From Actinomycetes bacterium (GTDB lineage Bacteria; Actinomycetota; Acidimicrobiia; Acidimicrobiales; Palsa-688): a DNA stretch of 45,705 nt. Location: the NCBI GenBank assembly GCA_021787365.1, contig JAJYMB010000014.1, forward strand, positions 1-45,705, given 5' to 3'. The position numbers and the translations under genes were made by a program. The notes beneath the pieces were generated by a model. The model made no database searches. It was not told where the DNA came from and saw nothing but the letters and a program-made list of their open reading frames with translations. Positions 24,324 through 31,571 of the stretch are shown here, piece after piece. Numbering within the stretch: the stretch's first letter is position 1; each line of letters starts with the position of its first letter.

Positions 24324-25295
24324 TTACGGCCCGTGCGTGCCTGCGGCCACCTGCGCCCGGGCCGCGGCACCGAGGAGCCCGGCTTCTTGCGGGTGGGCAG
24401 CGACGGCTACGAGGAGGTCGGCCAGTTGCCCACCGGCGTGGAGCCCCTCGCACAGAGCGGGCCCGATCAGGTCCCAGGACCCGGTCATGGCGCCCCCGAC
24501 CACGAGGGCCTCCGCCCCGAAGGCTTGCAGCCAGGGGGCCAGGGCGGCACCCAAGCGAGAGAAGGTGACGGAGAGGACCGCCGCCGCGACCTCGTCCCCA
24601 GTGCGCGCCCGCTGTGCGATGTGGGCAGCCCCCTCGCCCTCCGGCCCCAGGCCGTGAGGCGAGCGTCCCCGTGAAAGCCGCCGGTACTCGCGCACGAGCG
24701 CCCGTGTCGAAACCGTGTCCTCGAGCGGCTTGCCGTCGACCTCCAGTAGGTGGACATGGCCCTCGGGTGGGACACCGCGACCCGAGCGCCGGACTGTCCC
24801 CTGAGCGAGAAAGGCCGAGCCGACGCCGGTCCCGAGGGTGATGCCGACACAGCGGTCGTAGCCTGCGGCTGCGCCGAAGAGGTGCTCGCCCCACAGGAAG
24901 GCCTCGGCATCGTTTAGGAAGGTCACCGAAGCGGGTGGCCCGGGGAGCCCCTTGGCGAGGGCACTGCCCACGTCCGCCCCGTACAGTGCCTCGAACTTGG
25001 CGACGCCTTCGAAGAGGCCTACCCCCCGCTCGTAGTCGAACGGCCCCGGCATCGCCACCCCCCAGTCTTCGCGCCCGCTGGTGCCGAGCTTGCGCCCACA
25101 AGCGACGATCGCGTGGAGTATTTCTGTTGCGCTGCCGGCCGGGTCGAGGGGGTCTCTGCATGAGGTCCCGGCCATCACCGCCCCGGCGTGCAGGTCTACG
25201 AGGGCCGCCGTGACGTGTGAACCGCCGACCTCGAGCACTGGCACGCGGAAGGTCGGTTCGCGGCCCGCCGGCTCCGGGCGCCGGCCAGCGCTCAT
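24324..25295 (-). CDS. ROK-family sugar kinase
   Basis: A 323-residue ASKHA-fold kinase of the ROK family, which phosphorylates glucose-type sugars with ATP. Motifs: VPVLEVGGSHVTAALVDL (phosphate 1), GVAMPGPFDYERGVGLF, ASVTFLNDAEAFLWGEHLFG with the catalytic Asp in NDAEAF, CVGITLGTGVGSAFLAQGTV (phosphate 2) and EALVVGGAMTGSWDLIGPAL (adenosine site). Where most ROK kinases carry the Cys-rich zinc motif there is VPPEGHVHLLEVDGKPLEDT, with EGHVHL kept but the cysteines absent. ATG 25295 overlaps the stop of the isomerase-like gene (ATGA), so the two are translationally coupled. I infer a hexose-handling pair; the sugar itself is open. Confidence 0.88.
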   Translation of the reverse strand: MSAGRRPEPAGREPTFRVPVLEVGGSHVTAALVDLHAGAVMAGTSCRDPLDPAGSATEILHAIVACGRKLGTSGREDWGVAMPGPFDYERGVGLFEGVAKFEALYGADVGSALAKGLPGPPASVTFLNDAEAFLWGEHLFGAAAGYDRCVGITLGTGVGSAFLAQGTVRRSGRGVPPEGHVHLLEVDGKPLEDTVSTRALVREYRRLSRGRSPHGLGPEGEGAAHIAQRARTGDEVAAAVLSVTFSRLGAALAPWLQAFGAEALVVGGAMTGSWDLIGPALCEGLHAGGQLADLLVAVAAHPQEAGLLGAAARAQVAAGTHGP

Positions 25296-27025
25296 TGCGG
25301 GGTGCGTGGCTTTGGTACCAGCGCCTTCACGACCATCACCGGGCCGCCCCCAACGGCACGCAACTTGTAACGCCCAACTGCGGCGGGTACCACGATGGTC
25401 TCAGCGTAGACGGCCAGGTGGGCGGGCGCGTCCCTCGGTTCGACCACGACGCCGGCACCTTCCACGACGTTTAGCACGTGGAAGGTCTCGCCGGCAGTAT
25501 CCTCGGCCACCGCCCCCGGACCGAGCGTGGTCCGGCGCACCTCGAAGAACATTTCCGGTCGCCGCCCGAGCAGTTCTTCGCGCCAGCCCTCCCCCCTCCG
25601 CAGCACCCGGGGCCGCTGGAGGAGGTCGCGCGCGACCGCCGCTCCCGTGCGGTCAGTGTCGAGGTTGGCGAAGGCGTGCTCGACGTGCACGGGCCGGAGC
25701 AGGCCGATGGAGTCCCGGCGCAGCCAGTCGTAGAAGCGGAGCGAGTAAAGGTACGGGGTGGCGCTTACCTCGAGGACCACGTTGCCCGCGCCGCTGCCGT
25801 GGGGCGTGCCGGCGGGGATCAAGAAGAGCTGGTGCTGGTTGGCCGGGAAGTCGGGCACGTAGTTGGAGATTTCGAGCGGGGTGCCGCTTTGGTCGGCTTC
25901 CTCCGCCTCCTTGTGGAACTTGTCGAGGTCCACGCCCTCGCGCAGCCCGAGGAAGATCTTCTGGTCCTCGGCGCCCACCATTAGGTAATAGGACTCGTGC
26001 TGGGTGTAGGGCCAACCGAACACCGAGCGCATGTAGGCCTGGCGGGGATGGCAGTGGACGGAGAGGTTGCCACCCCCGAAGGTGTCGAGGTAGTCGAAGC
26101 GGACGGGGAAAGAAGTGCCGAAGGTGGCGTGCACGGGAAGCCCCAGTAATTGCTCCGGCTGCAAGGAAACGGCGAGCTGGAAAGGCAGTTCCACGAAAGG
26201 CCCGCCCTCTTGGCCTACGAGGACTCCTGCTTCGGGCGCGATCAGCTCGTAGCCGAGGGCAGTGTTGAGCGCGCCCGGGTTGTGGCCGAGCTGGCGCTGG
26301 GCCCAATGCCCGCCCCATGGGGTGGTGTTGAACGTCGGGCGGGTGCGGAACGGCCGGCGTGAGAGCTCGGAAAGCGTCGCCCTCATTGCCTTGCCGTCGA
26401 GGTAGGAGGGCCGTGCGGGATCCTGCATGTCGACCCAGCAGTCGATCTTTGCCGCGATGGTGTCGCGGTGGCGGTCGAGGAGGGGCCAATCCACAAAGAA
26501 GAGGCGCTTTGTCGTTGCCGGCCCGTCGCCCCTCGGCTGGCCGAGGTTGTGGCCCTCGCCGGAGGTGACCGAAGCTTCTGCGTAGCGCTTCGGCAAGTCC
26601 GCGTACCACAAGAGGTCGTGCGGCACGAGCGCAGCACCGGGCCCATAGACGACTAGCACGACGCCCTCAGGCGCCCGCGGGCGTGCCGGAGCTTGGAAGA
26701 GCTCGGCGAGTCCTATGGAAGGGAGCCGGTCGAAGTCGGGGTCGTCGGCCAGTTCGGTGGACGAGGTGAGCACTTTGACCTTGGGCCAGGGGAGCAGCCA
26801 GCGCGCTGTTTGCACGAAATCGGCGTCGACCCTCCGCTGTTCGAGCCCGTGGCGCAGGCCCTTTACGAAGGCCCCCCAGCGGGCCATGACTGGCCCGTCG
26901 ACGGCCAGCACGCGTATGCCGTCTGGCACCGACGCGGCGAGGCCCTCCCAGCCGCAACGGGCTCGACCTTCGCTTGGCCGGTAGGACGGGTCGGCCTGGT
27001 ACGGGCGGCCCGCCGCGCCGCTCAT
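25292..27025 (-). CDS. Class I mannose-6-phosphate-isomerase-like protein with N-terminal kinase-like domain
   Basis: A 577-residue protein. The C-terminal 380 residues resemble type I phosphomannose isomerase (ManA), a zinc cupin enzyme that interconverts mannose-6-P and fructose-6-P. Metal-site blocks are present: LSVHCHPRQAYM (the usual QxHP becomes HCHP), QHESYYLMVGA with the Glu, and LFLIPAGTPHGSGAG followed by VVLEVS. The N-terminal 200 residues look like a uridine-kinase or phosphoribulokinase-like fold: GIRVLAVDGPVMARWGAFVK, VLVVYGPGAALV, FFVDWPLLDRHRD. The expected GxxGxGKS P-loop is replaced by DGPVMARWG, so that part is probably not a kinase. It starts at ATG 27025 and overlaps the ROK kinase gene downstream. 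Confidence 0.8.
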   Translation of the reverse strand: MSGAAGRPYQADPSYRPSEGRARCGWEGLAASVPDGIRVLAVDGPVMARWGAFVKGLRHGLEQRRVDADFVQTARWLLPWPKVKVLTSSTELADDPDFDRLPSIGLAELFQAPARPRAPEGVVLVVYGPGAALVPHDLLWYADLPKRYAEASVTSGEGHNLGQPRGDGPATTKRLFFVDWPLLDRHRDTIAAKIDCWVDMQDPARPSYLDGKAMRATLSELSRRPFRTRPTFNTTPWGGHWAQRQLGHNPGALNTALGYELIAPEAGVLVGQEGGPFVELPFQLAVSLQPEQLLGLPVHATFGTSFPVRFDYLDTFGGGNLSVHCHPRQAYMRSVFGWPYTQHESYYLMVGAEDQKIFLGLREGVDLDKFHKEAEEADQSGTPLEISNYVPDFPANQHQLFLIPAGTPHGSGAGNVVLEVSATPYLYSLRFYDWLRRDSIGLLRPVHVEHAFANLDTDRTGAAVARDLLQRPRVLRRGEGWREELLGRRPEMFFEVRRTTLGPGAVAEDTAGETFHVLNVVEGAGVVVEPRDAPAHLAVYAETIVVPAAVGRYKLRAVGGGPVMVVKALVPKPRTPQ

Positions 27026-27451
27026 CCGGCGCCCGAGCTCTTCGTCACCGCGCCTCGCAGTTGCGGGTCGCGGTATGGCGCGGCGGTCTTTGGCGGCGGC
27101 ACCCGGTTATGGTATCGTTAACAAGGGCTAGGAGCCCGCAACGGCGAGGACGGCGCTGGCGGGGGACACGTACTGGAGGACGAGATCCTCCGTGCGATTT
27201 TTGACGCAGCCACCGGGGCTTTTGTCCGGCCTCGGTTCCACTAGATCTACCTTGCCCCGAGGGCCGGCAACCTCGCGGCCCTCCACTTTTGACGCTTCAC
27301 ACGACTCGGGCTCTTGAAGCGCGCAGGGCCTGTTTCGCCCTGAAGTGGGCTCTTTTGGATTTAGTGGACGTTTGTCGAGCCCTCGTGGATTCCCTCGACC
27401 AACTGGGAAATGATCCTTAGGAAGAGAAAGGCGATCGCACGCATCTGCTCC
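27026..27451. other. 426-bp intergenic region with two hairpins
   Basis: No gene is supportable here. An AT-rich site, ggttatggtatcgttaacaa (27105-27124), could hold the leftward promoter of the isomerase gene. Further right are two plus-strand stem-loops: gagggccg/cggccctc (27259-27266 and 27276-27283), followed by cactttt; and cagggc/gccctg (27324-27329 and 27337-27342), followed after a few bases by ctctttt. They could be terminators of a short plus-strand transcript or 3' structures for the leftward APH-like gene. Minus-strand codons near 27366-27450 look faintly protein-like but have no start or family match. Confidence 0.45.
27259..27290 (+). terminator. Terminator-like hairpin
   Basis: An 8-base perfect stem (gagggccg/cggccctc) with a 9-base loop is followed by cactttt. 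No gene ends just upstream on the plus strand, so if it is a terminator it would end a small unannotated RNA starting near 27120. Confidence 0.35.
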
Positions 27452-28318
27452 TCATCGGGGGGCGACCGCTCTGGCCACGCCGGCGAGGTAGGGCCAATTG
27501 GGCGACTCCTGCACCGAGCGGGCAAAAAGCCAAAGTAGCACGCGGCCCTCGTCGAGCCCGGCCAGGGCTGCCAGGCGCCTCGCGAAACCGGCAGGGTCAG
27601 CACGCAGGCGCTCTTCGCAGTTGAGCATGTGCTGGAGCACGTCGTAGGCGGGGTCCCCGACATAGGGTTTGGGGTCGATCACGAGCCAGGGCTCCCTCTT
27701 GGCTGCGAGCACGTTGGCGGCGTGGAGGTCGGTCACCAAGAGAGTGTTGCCCGACCGGGCAAGCGAACGGAACAGCGCCATTGCCTCCCGGGCCAGCCCC
27801 GGGTCGAGCGCCGGCACGTTGCCCGCGGCGGTCCGCCTTTCGTAACTGCTCGCCCACTGGTCGCACATCTCGGCGAGAGGGCGGAAAGGGTGGCCGGGCG
27901 GCGGCTCCCGCCAGAGCCGGCCGAGGAGGCTGGCGATCACCTCGTCCTGCTCCTCCATGGGCAGCCGGGCCAATGTGCTGCCGGGCCTGCAGCGCTCGAG
28001 CAACATGGCGACCGACCCCCGGACCCGTTCGCCGGCGAAAACCCGTACGGTCCCGTCTCCGTCCCACAGCTGTAAGCCCTCGAGTTCGTGCTCGGCCTCG
28101 TAGTGGGGCCAACCGACCTTTAGGACCGCCTCGTCACCCGAGGCCATTCGGACCGGGGCGACCCAGGCCGTCTGGCCGCCGGGCATGAAGGGTTTGCCGA
28201 CGGACAAAGACCACTTGTTCGCCAAAGCCTCGATCGTTGCCGGCAAGGCCTCGATCCAGGCACGCTTTCCTGGCTCGTCGGCCCCGCTCTGGAGGGCGGG
28301 CGGTAGGCGGAAGCTCAA
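27452..28318 (-). CDS. APH(6)/streptomycin-6-kinase-like phosphotransferase
   Basis: A 288-residue protein of the aminoglycoside/hydroxyurea phosphotransferase family (APH_6_hur type), which transfers phosphate from ATP to a hydroxyl of an antibiotic or sugar. It starts at TTG 28318, with GAGG about 10 bases upstream. Features: GKPFMPGGQTAWVAPVRMAS, then AVLKVGWPHYEAEHELEGL with the ATP-site Lys and Glu, MLLERCRPGSTLARL, the catalytic loop VTDLHAANVLAAKREPWLVI (HxxN present; the loop Asp may be D of TDLHAAN), then DPKPYVGDPAYDVLQHMLN with the metal-binding DPKP. The active site looks intact. Genuine streptomycin resistance is not implied; many such genes are of unknown substrate. It lies 12 bases after a 20-codon ORF that overlaps EXLDI. 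Confidence 0.9.
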   Translation of the reverse strand: MSFRLPPALQSGADEPGKRAWIEALPATIEALANKWSLSVGKPFMPGGQTAWVAPVRMASGDEAVLKVGWPHYEAEHELEGLQLWDGDGTVRVFAGERVRGSVAMLLERCRPGSTLARLPMEEQDEVIASLLGRLWREPPPGHPFRPLAEMCDQWASSYERRTAAGNVPALDPGLAREAMALFRSLARSGNTLLVTDLHAANVLAAKREPWLVIDPKPYVGDPAYDVLQHMLNCEERLRADPAGFARRLAALAGLDEGRVLLWLFARSVQESPNWPYLAGVARAVAPR

Positions 28319-28330
28319 ATCGTCGCCGCC

Positions 28331-28393
28331 TCAGCTCACCACCCTGGGTGTGAAGCCGCCGATGCCGAGCAGGGGGGAGAGCGGCGCGCTCAT
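28331..28393 (-). CDS. 20-codon ORF linking EXLDI and the APH-like gene
   Basis: ATG 28393 overlaps the EXLDI stop (ATGA, 28390-28393) and opens a 20-residue frame starting MSAPLSPLLGIGG, ending TGA 28331-28333. The kinase's TTG follows 12 bases later. The order stop/start overlap, short ORF, short gap, kinase start suggests that translation passes from EXLDI through this ORF to the kinase. It may be a coupling device, a leader peptide or the stub of a lost gene. Its own codons show no family resemblance. Confidence 0.4.
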   Translation of the reverse strand: MSAPLSPLLGIGGFTPRVVS

Positions 28394-28929
28394 ATGTCGA
28401 GCTCCTCTACCGCCGGCCGCCCTGCCTCGGTGACGAGGGTCTCGTAGAACTCGGGAGGGATTTTCTCCCGCAGGTCCTCGAGCGCCCCGGCTACTTCGAG
28501 AGCCTCGTCGACCGGCCCCCACCAGCACCCCGGCGGATGCTCCCCAGCGAGGCGAGGGTCCCGGTGGCGCCACTCGGCCACCCAGGTTTCGGGACCGGAC
28601 CAGGCGGCCCAGTCCGGCATCTTCGCCAAGTGAAGTGCGAAATTACCCTTCGGAGTGCGGTAAACACGGAAGCGCTCTACTTGCCGGTCACTCGTCCGGT
28701 GCCTCCACTCGCCGAGGATCCTGCCCGGGAACCGCTTCGTGCGCCGCGCCCGCCCGCTCCCTGTGCGCACCGTCACCTCACGGTAGCCGGCCTGGGTGAG
28801 CTCCTCGGCATCGACGAAGTGCCGCAGCGCCCGGGCCACGGCGGCCGAGAGGTTGCCGCCGGCGAGCTCCTGGGCGCGCTCGTACAGCGCGAGGTCGTCG
28901 TCCGACACGTAGATCGTCTTGTTCGGCAC
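28390..28929 (-). CDS. EXLDI family protein
   Basis: A 179-residue actinobacterial protein named for its C-terminal E-x-L-D-I; here it ends AVEELDI. It starts at GTG 28929. The N-terminus VPNKTIYVSDDDLALYERAQ, then ELAGGNLSAAVARALRHFVD, resembles a ribbon-helix-helix DNA-binding protein. The body has FRVYRTPKGNFALHLAKMPD and an acidic C-terminus LREKIPPEFYETLVTEAGR. The family's function is unknown to me; the RHH-like start suggests a DNA-binding or regulatory role. A near-consensus -10 (TATAAT) sits 7 bases before the GTG, so its mRNA is probably leaderless. It leads a leftward unit with the 20-codon ORF and the APH-like kinase. Confidence 0.9.
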   Translation of the reverse strand: MPNKTIYVSDDDLALYERAQELAGGNLSAAVARALRHFVDAEELTQAGYREVTVRTGSGRARRTKRFPGRILGEWRHRTSDRQVERFRVYRTPKGNFALHLAKMPDWAAWSGPETWVAEWRHRDPRLAGEHPPGCWWGPVDEALEVAGALEDLREKIPPEFYETLVTEAGRPAVEELDI

Positions 28930-28936
28930 GCCTACT

Positions 28937-28942
28937 ATTATA
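28937..28942 (-). promoter_or_regulatory. -10 element for leaderless EXLDI transcript
   Basis: On the minus strand the sequence is tatgagTATAATagtaggcGTG. TATAAT is the consensus -10 and its last base is 7 bases before the GTG start codon, so transcription would begin at or next to the first base of the start codon. No Shine-Dalgarno sequence is present, consistent with leaderless translation. Confidence 0.75.
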
Positions 28943-29026
28943 CTCATACGTATACTGCACATGTCGGCGACCTGAGACGGTGTCGAGTTCGGCCCAGCAC
29001 GGCGCCGGCGGGCCCGGTACGGTCGG

Positions 29027-29143
29027 GACGCGCGAAAAGCTGACCGACGTGCGTCGGCGAAGGCCACATCTGTCAGAAACCAGCGCGTTTTCGCGCCAAA
29101 TACTGATAAATGTGCGGCTAACGATTTCAGATCGGTGGGTTTT
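29027..29143. repeat. Palindromic intergenic element, copy B
   Basis: This aligns without gaps to copy A at 14020-14136. Best-conserved blocks are gcgaaggccacatc, gtttt with cgcgc, and taacgatttca. The inner arms differ from copy A (ggccacatct against aaatgtgcgg) yet still pair partly, with changes on both sides. That would be expected if structure rather than sequence is kept. It fills the gap between the divergent EXLDI and phospholipase D-like genes, close to both promoters. Type (REP-like, MITE or RNA) is unresolved. Confidence 0.8.
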
Positions 29144-29223
29144 GGTACCGGCCCGGGCCGCCCTTGCCGGCGGCTGTACCGGTCTTGGCCGCCATTCGGG
29201 GATGGGGACATAGGCTCGCACAC

Positions 29224-30210
29224 ATGGGACGCCGCTTCCCCGTCGCGGTTGCTGCCTTTTTGGTTGTCCTTTGCCCGGGAACGGTGAGCGCGGCGCAAAG
29301 CACGTACGTGGTGTGGGCCGAACCCGGCGCCGGCTACGCGCCGGTCTACAGGTTCATCCTCTCCGCGCACCGGTCGCTGGACATGGTCATGTACGAGTTG
29401 GGCGACGAGACGGCTGAGCACGACCTCGCCGCGGACGCGGCCCGGGGTGTGGACGTGCGCGTGTTGCTGGACAGCGCCTACCACGGCGGCTCGTACAACC
29501 AGGCAGCCGCTGCGTACTTGAAGGGCGCCGGAGTGCACGTGAAATGGGCGCCGTCTTCGGTGATAGTCCACCAAAAGACCATCGTCGTGGACGGCCGGGC
29601 GGCCCTCGTCATGACGGGCAACCTGACCAGCAGGTACTATTCGACCTCCGCCGACTTCACCGTGGAAGATGCCAAGGCCTCCGACGTGTCGACGGTGGTG
29701 CGGGCGTTCGACGACGACTGGGCAGGGGACCTCACCAAGAGCTCGTACGACGTCCCAGTGCACGGCCAAGAGGGAGATCTCGTGTTCTCCCCTGGCTCTG
29801 AGAGCGCTCTCGTCGGGCTGCTCCGCTCCGCCAAGCACAGCGTTGAAACGTCAAGCGAGGAGATGGACAACTACGCCGTGGAGGGCGCTTTGGAGGCCGA
29901 CGCGCGCCGGGGCGTGGACGTCAAGGTCCTCATGACCCAGGACGACTATTGGGACAGGGCGTTTGCTCAACTAAAGTCGGCCGGCGTCCACATACGGCTT
30001 TACCCTTACTCGGCCAATGCCCTGTACATTCACGCCAAGACGATCGTGGTAGACAACAAGACTGCCTACGTCGGTTCGATCAACTACAGCACCGCGTCCC
30101 TGGTCTACAACCGGGAGCTTGGCTTGGTGACTTCCAACCCCGCGGTAGTGATGCCGGTGGCACAGGTGTGGGGGCACTGGTGGGCAGCGGCCCCTATCAA
30201 GTACTCCTGA
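29224..30210 (+). CDS. Secreted phospholipase D-like protein
   Basis: A 328-residue exported member of the phospholipase D/nuclease superfamily. It starts at ATG 29224; residues 1-24 are a signal peptide (FPVAVAAFLVVLCPGTVSAA). There are two HKD motifs: VIVHQKTIVVDGRAALVMTG with the N/S tail GNLTS (about residue 116), and YIHAKTIVVDNKTAYVGSIN (about residue 270). Both keep His, Lys and Asp, so the enzyme should be active. The small size and SxN-type tails are closer to Nuc/PLD-like nucleases and cardiolipin-synthase relatives than to large eukaryotic PLDs. The substrate (lipid or nucleic acid) is open. Copy B of the palindromic element lies just upstream. Confidence 0.93.
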   Translation: MGRRFPVAVAAFLVVLCPGTVSAAQSTYVVWAEPGAGYAPVYRFILSAHRSLDMVMYELGDETAEHDLAADAARGVDVRVLLDSAYHGGSYNQAAAAYLKGAGVHVKWAPSSVIVHQKTIVVDGRAALVMTGNLTSRYYSTSADFTVEDAKASDVSTVVRAFDDDWAGDLTKSSYDVPVHGQEGDLVFSPGSESALVGLLRSAKHSVETSSEEMDNYAVEGALEADARRGVDVKVLMTQDDYWDRAFAQLKSAGVHIRLYPYSANALYIHAKTIVVDNKTAYVGSINYSTASLVYNRELGLVTSNPAVVMPVAQVWGHWWAAAPIKYS

Positions 30211-30303
30211 GGCTCAGCGATGTGGCCGGGCGCGCCAGTTACGAACACGCGCACGAGGGAACCTCCAGTTGGGTCGGGTGCCGCGCCCCTACGGCGGGCG
30301 CAG

Positions 30304-30358
30304 CGGTGATGTCAGCTACTGTTATCACTATTACCGGTGATGACAGCGACTGTCAACA
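30304..30358. promoter_or_regulatory. Direct-repeat operator upstream of the second tetR
   Basis: cggtgatgtcagctactgtt (30304-30323) is repeated at 30335-30354 as cggtgatgacagcgactgtc, with few differences. The two copies create an inverted pair: tgttatcac (30320-30328) and gtgatgaca (30337-30345) match at 8 of 9 positions. This suits binding by TetR dimers and probable autoregulation of the downstream tetR-sigma unit. Confidence 0.65.
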
Positions 30359-30423
30359 TCTTGTAGGATCGAGGCACGAGCCGATGGGAGCCCAACGCGC
30401 GCGGTCGCCTCGAACAGGCGGCT

Positions 30424-31041
30424 ATGGAGCTCTTTGCCGAGCGCGGCTTCGAGAACACCACCGTCGCGGAGATAGCGGCGCGCGCGGGCCTCACTGAGCG
30501 TACGTTCTTCCGCCACTTTGCCGACAAGCGTGAGGTCCTCTTTTATGGTTCGGCGGCGTTGCAGGAGCTCCTCGCGAAGAGCGCCTACGAGGCGCCGGCT
30601 TCGTTGCCCCCGCTCGAGGCGATAGAGGCAGCTCTGATCGGGGCAACTGCTTTCTTCGGGGAGCGCCGGGAGTTCGCCTGCCAGCGCCAAGCTATCATCG
30701 CCGCCAACCCCGAGCTCCAAGAGCGCGAGCAGGTCAAGCTGGCCATGCTCGCCACGGCGCTCGCCGAGGCGCTCCGCCGGCGGGGTGTGAAAGAACCAGC
30801 CGCGAGCCTGGCTGCCGAGGCCGGGGTCGCAGTGTTCAAAGTCGCTTTCCAGCGCTGGACTGCCGGCGCCGGCGATCGTACCCTGGCGCAGTTGATCCGA
30901 GAGTCCATGGACGAGCTGAAGGCGGTGGCCGGTGGGGGCGAAGAGCGGCGAAGCAGCACTGACGACTTCGGCGCCCGCGCCCATGGCCGCCGCGGCGACG
31001 AACGTCGGAAAGTGCGCGCCCAGGACGACTATGTGACGTGA
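30424..31041 (+). CDS. TetR-family regulator, start codon uncertain
   Basis: From ATG 30424 the protein has 205 residues and begins in the middle of the expected first helix (MELFAERGFENTTVAEIAAR, then AGLTERTFFRHFADKREVLF). In the same frame, upstream codons from 30382 read RWEPNARGRLEQAA, the normal beginning of such regulators. Between the in-frame TAG at 30364-30366 and ATG 30424 there is no ATG, GTG, TTG or CTG. The out-of-frame ATG 30384 would need a frameshift. So either the N-terminus has lost its start codon by mutation, or the assembly has an error, or a truncated form is made. The HTH itself is complete. The stop overlaps the sigma factor start (GTGA). Confidence 0.8.
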   Translation: MELFAERGFENTTVAEIAARAGLTERTFFRHFADKREVLFYGSAALQELLAKSAYEAPASLPPLEAIEAALIGATAFFGERREFACQRQAIIAANPELQEREQVKLAMLATALAEALRRRGVKEPAASLAAEAGVAVFKVAFQRWTAGAGDRTLAQLIRESMDELKAVAGGGEERRSSTDDFGARAHGRRGDERRKVRAQDDYVT

Positions 31042-31571
31042 GCGAGCAGGCGCCGGCCGGTGAAGCCGGGAAGGAGGAGTTCATGGCCTTCTACGACTCC
31101 GCCCTGCCCCACGTGTGGGGTTACCTGTCCGCCCGGTGCCCGACGGCTGCCACGGCGGAGGAGATCACCTCCGAGGTGTTCCTGGCAGCCGTCGATGCGG
31201 CGAAAAAGCGAGGCGGCGGCCCGATAAGCGTGCCTTGGGCGATCGGGGTGGCGCGCCACAAGTTGGTGGACCACTGGCGCCGCCAAGAGCGAGAGCAGCA
31301 CCGGTTGCGGGCAGTGGCCGGCGAAGCGGGGGCGGCCAGCGCGGAGGACCCCTCGGAGGTGCACCTCGACCAGATGCGCGCCCGGGAGGTCCTCGAGCGG
31401 ATGGCGCCGCAGCACCGGGCGGCACTCAGCTTGCGCTACCTCGACGGCCTGCCCGTAGCCGAGGTCGCCTCCGAGCTCGGCCGTTCGCTGCACGCCACCG
31501 AAGCGCTCCTCGTCAGGGCCAAGGCCGCGTTCCGTCACGAGTACGGGACCGAGGAGGACACCGATGCCTGA
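31038..31571 (+). CDS. ECF-type RNA polymerase sigma factor
   Basis: A 177-residue extracytoplasmic-function sigma factor. Region 2: FMAFYDSALPHVWGYLSARC with PTAATAEEITSEVFLAAVDA and WAIGVARHKLVDHWRRQERE (the -10 binding part). Region 4: LERMAPQHRAALSLRYLDGL followed by PVAEVASELGRSLHATEALL and VRAKAAFRHEY (the -35 binding helix). GTG 31038 overlaps the tetR stop, and its own end overlaps the next gene by 8 bases. No classical anti-sigma gene follows. The partner is the VOC protein whose N-terminal segment may fill that role. Its target promoters are unknown. Confidence 0.93.
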   Translation: MSEQAPAGEAGKEEFMAFYDSALPHVWGYLSARCPTAATAEEITSEVFLAAVDAAKKRGGGPISVPWAIGVARHKLVDHWRRQEREQHRLRAVAGEAGAASAEDPSEVHLDQMRAREVLERMAPQHRAALSLRYLDGLPVAEVASELGRSLHATEALLVRAKAAFRHEYGTEEDTDA

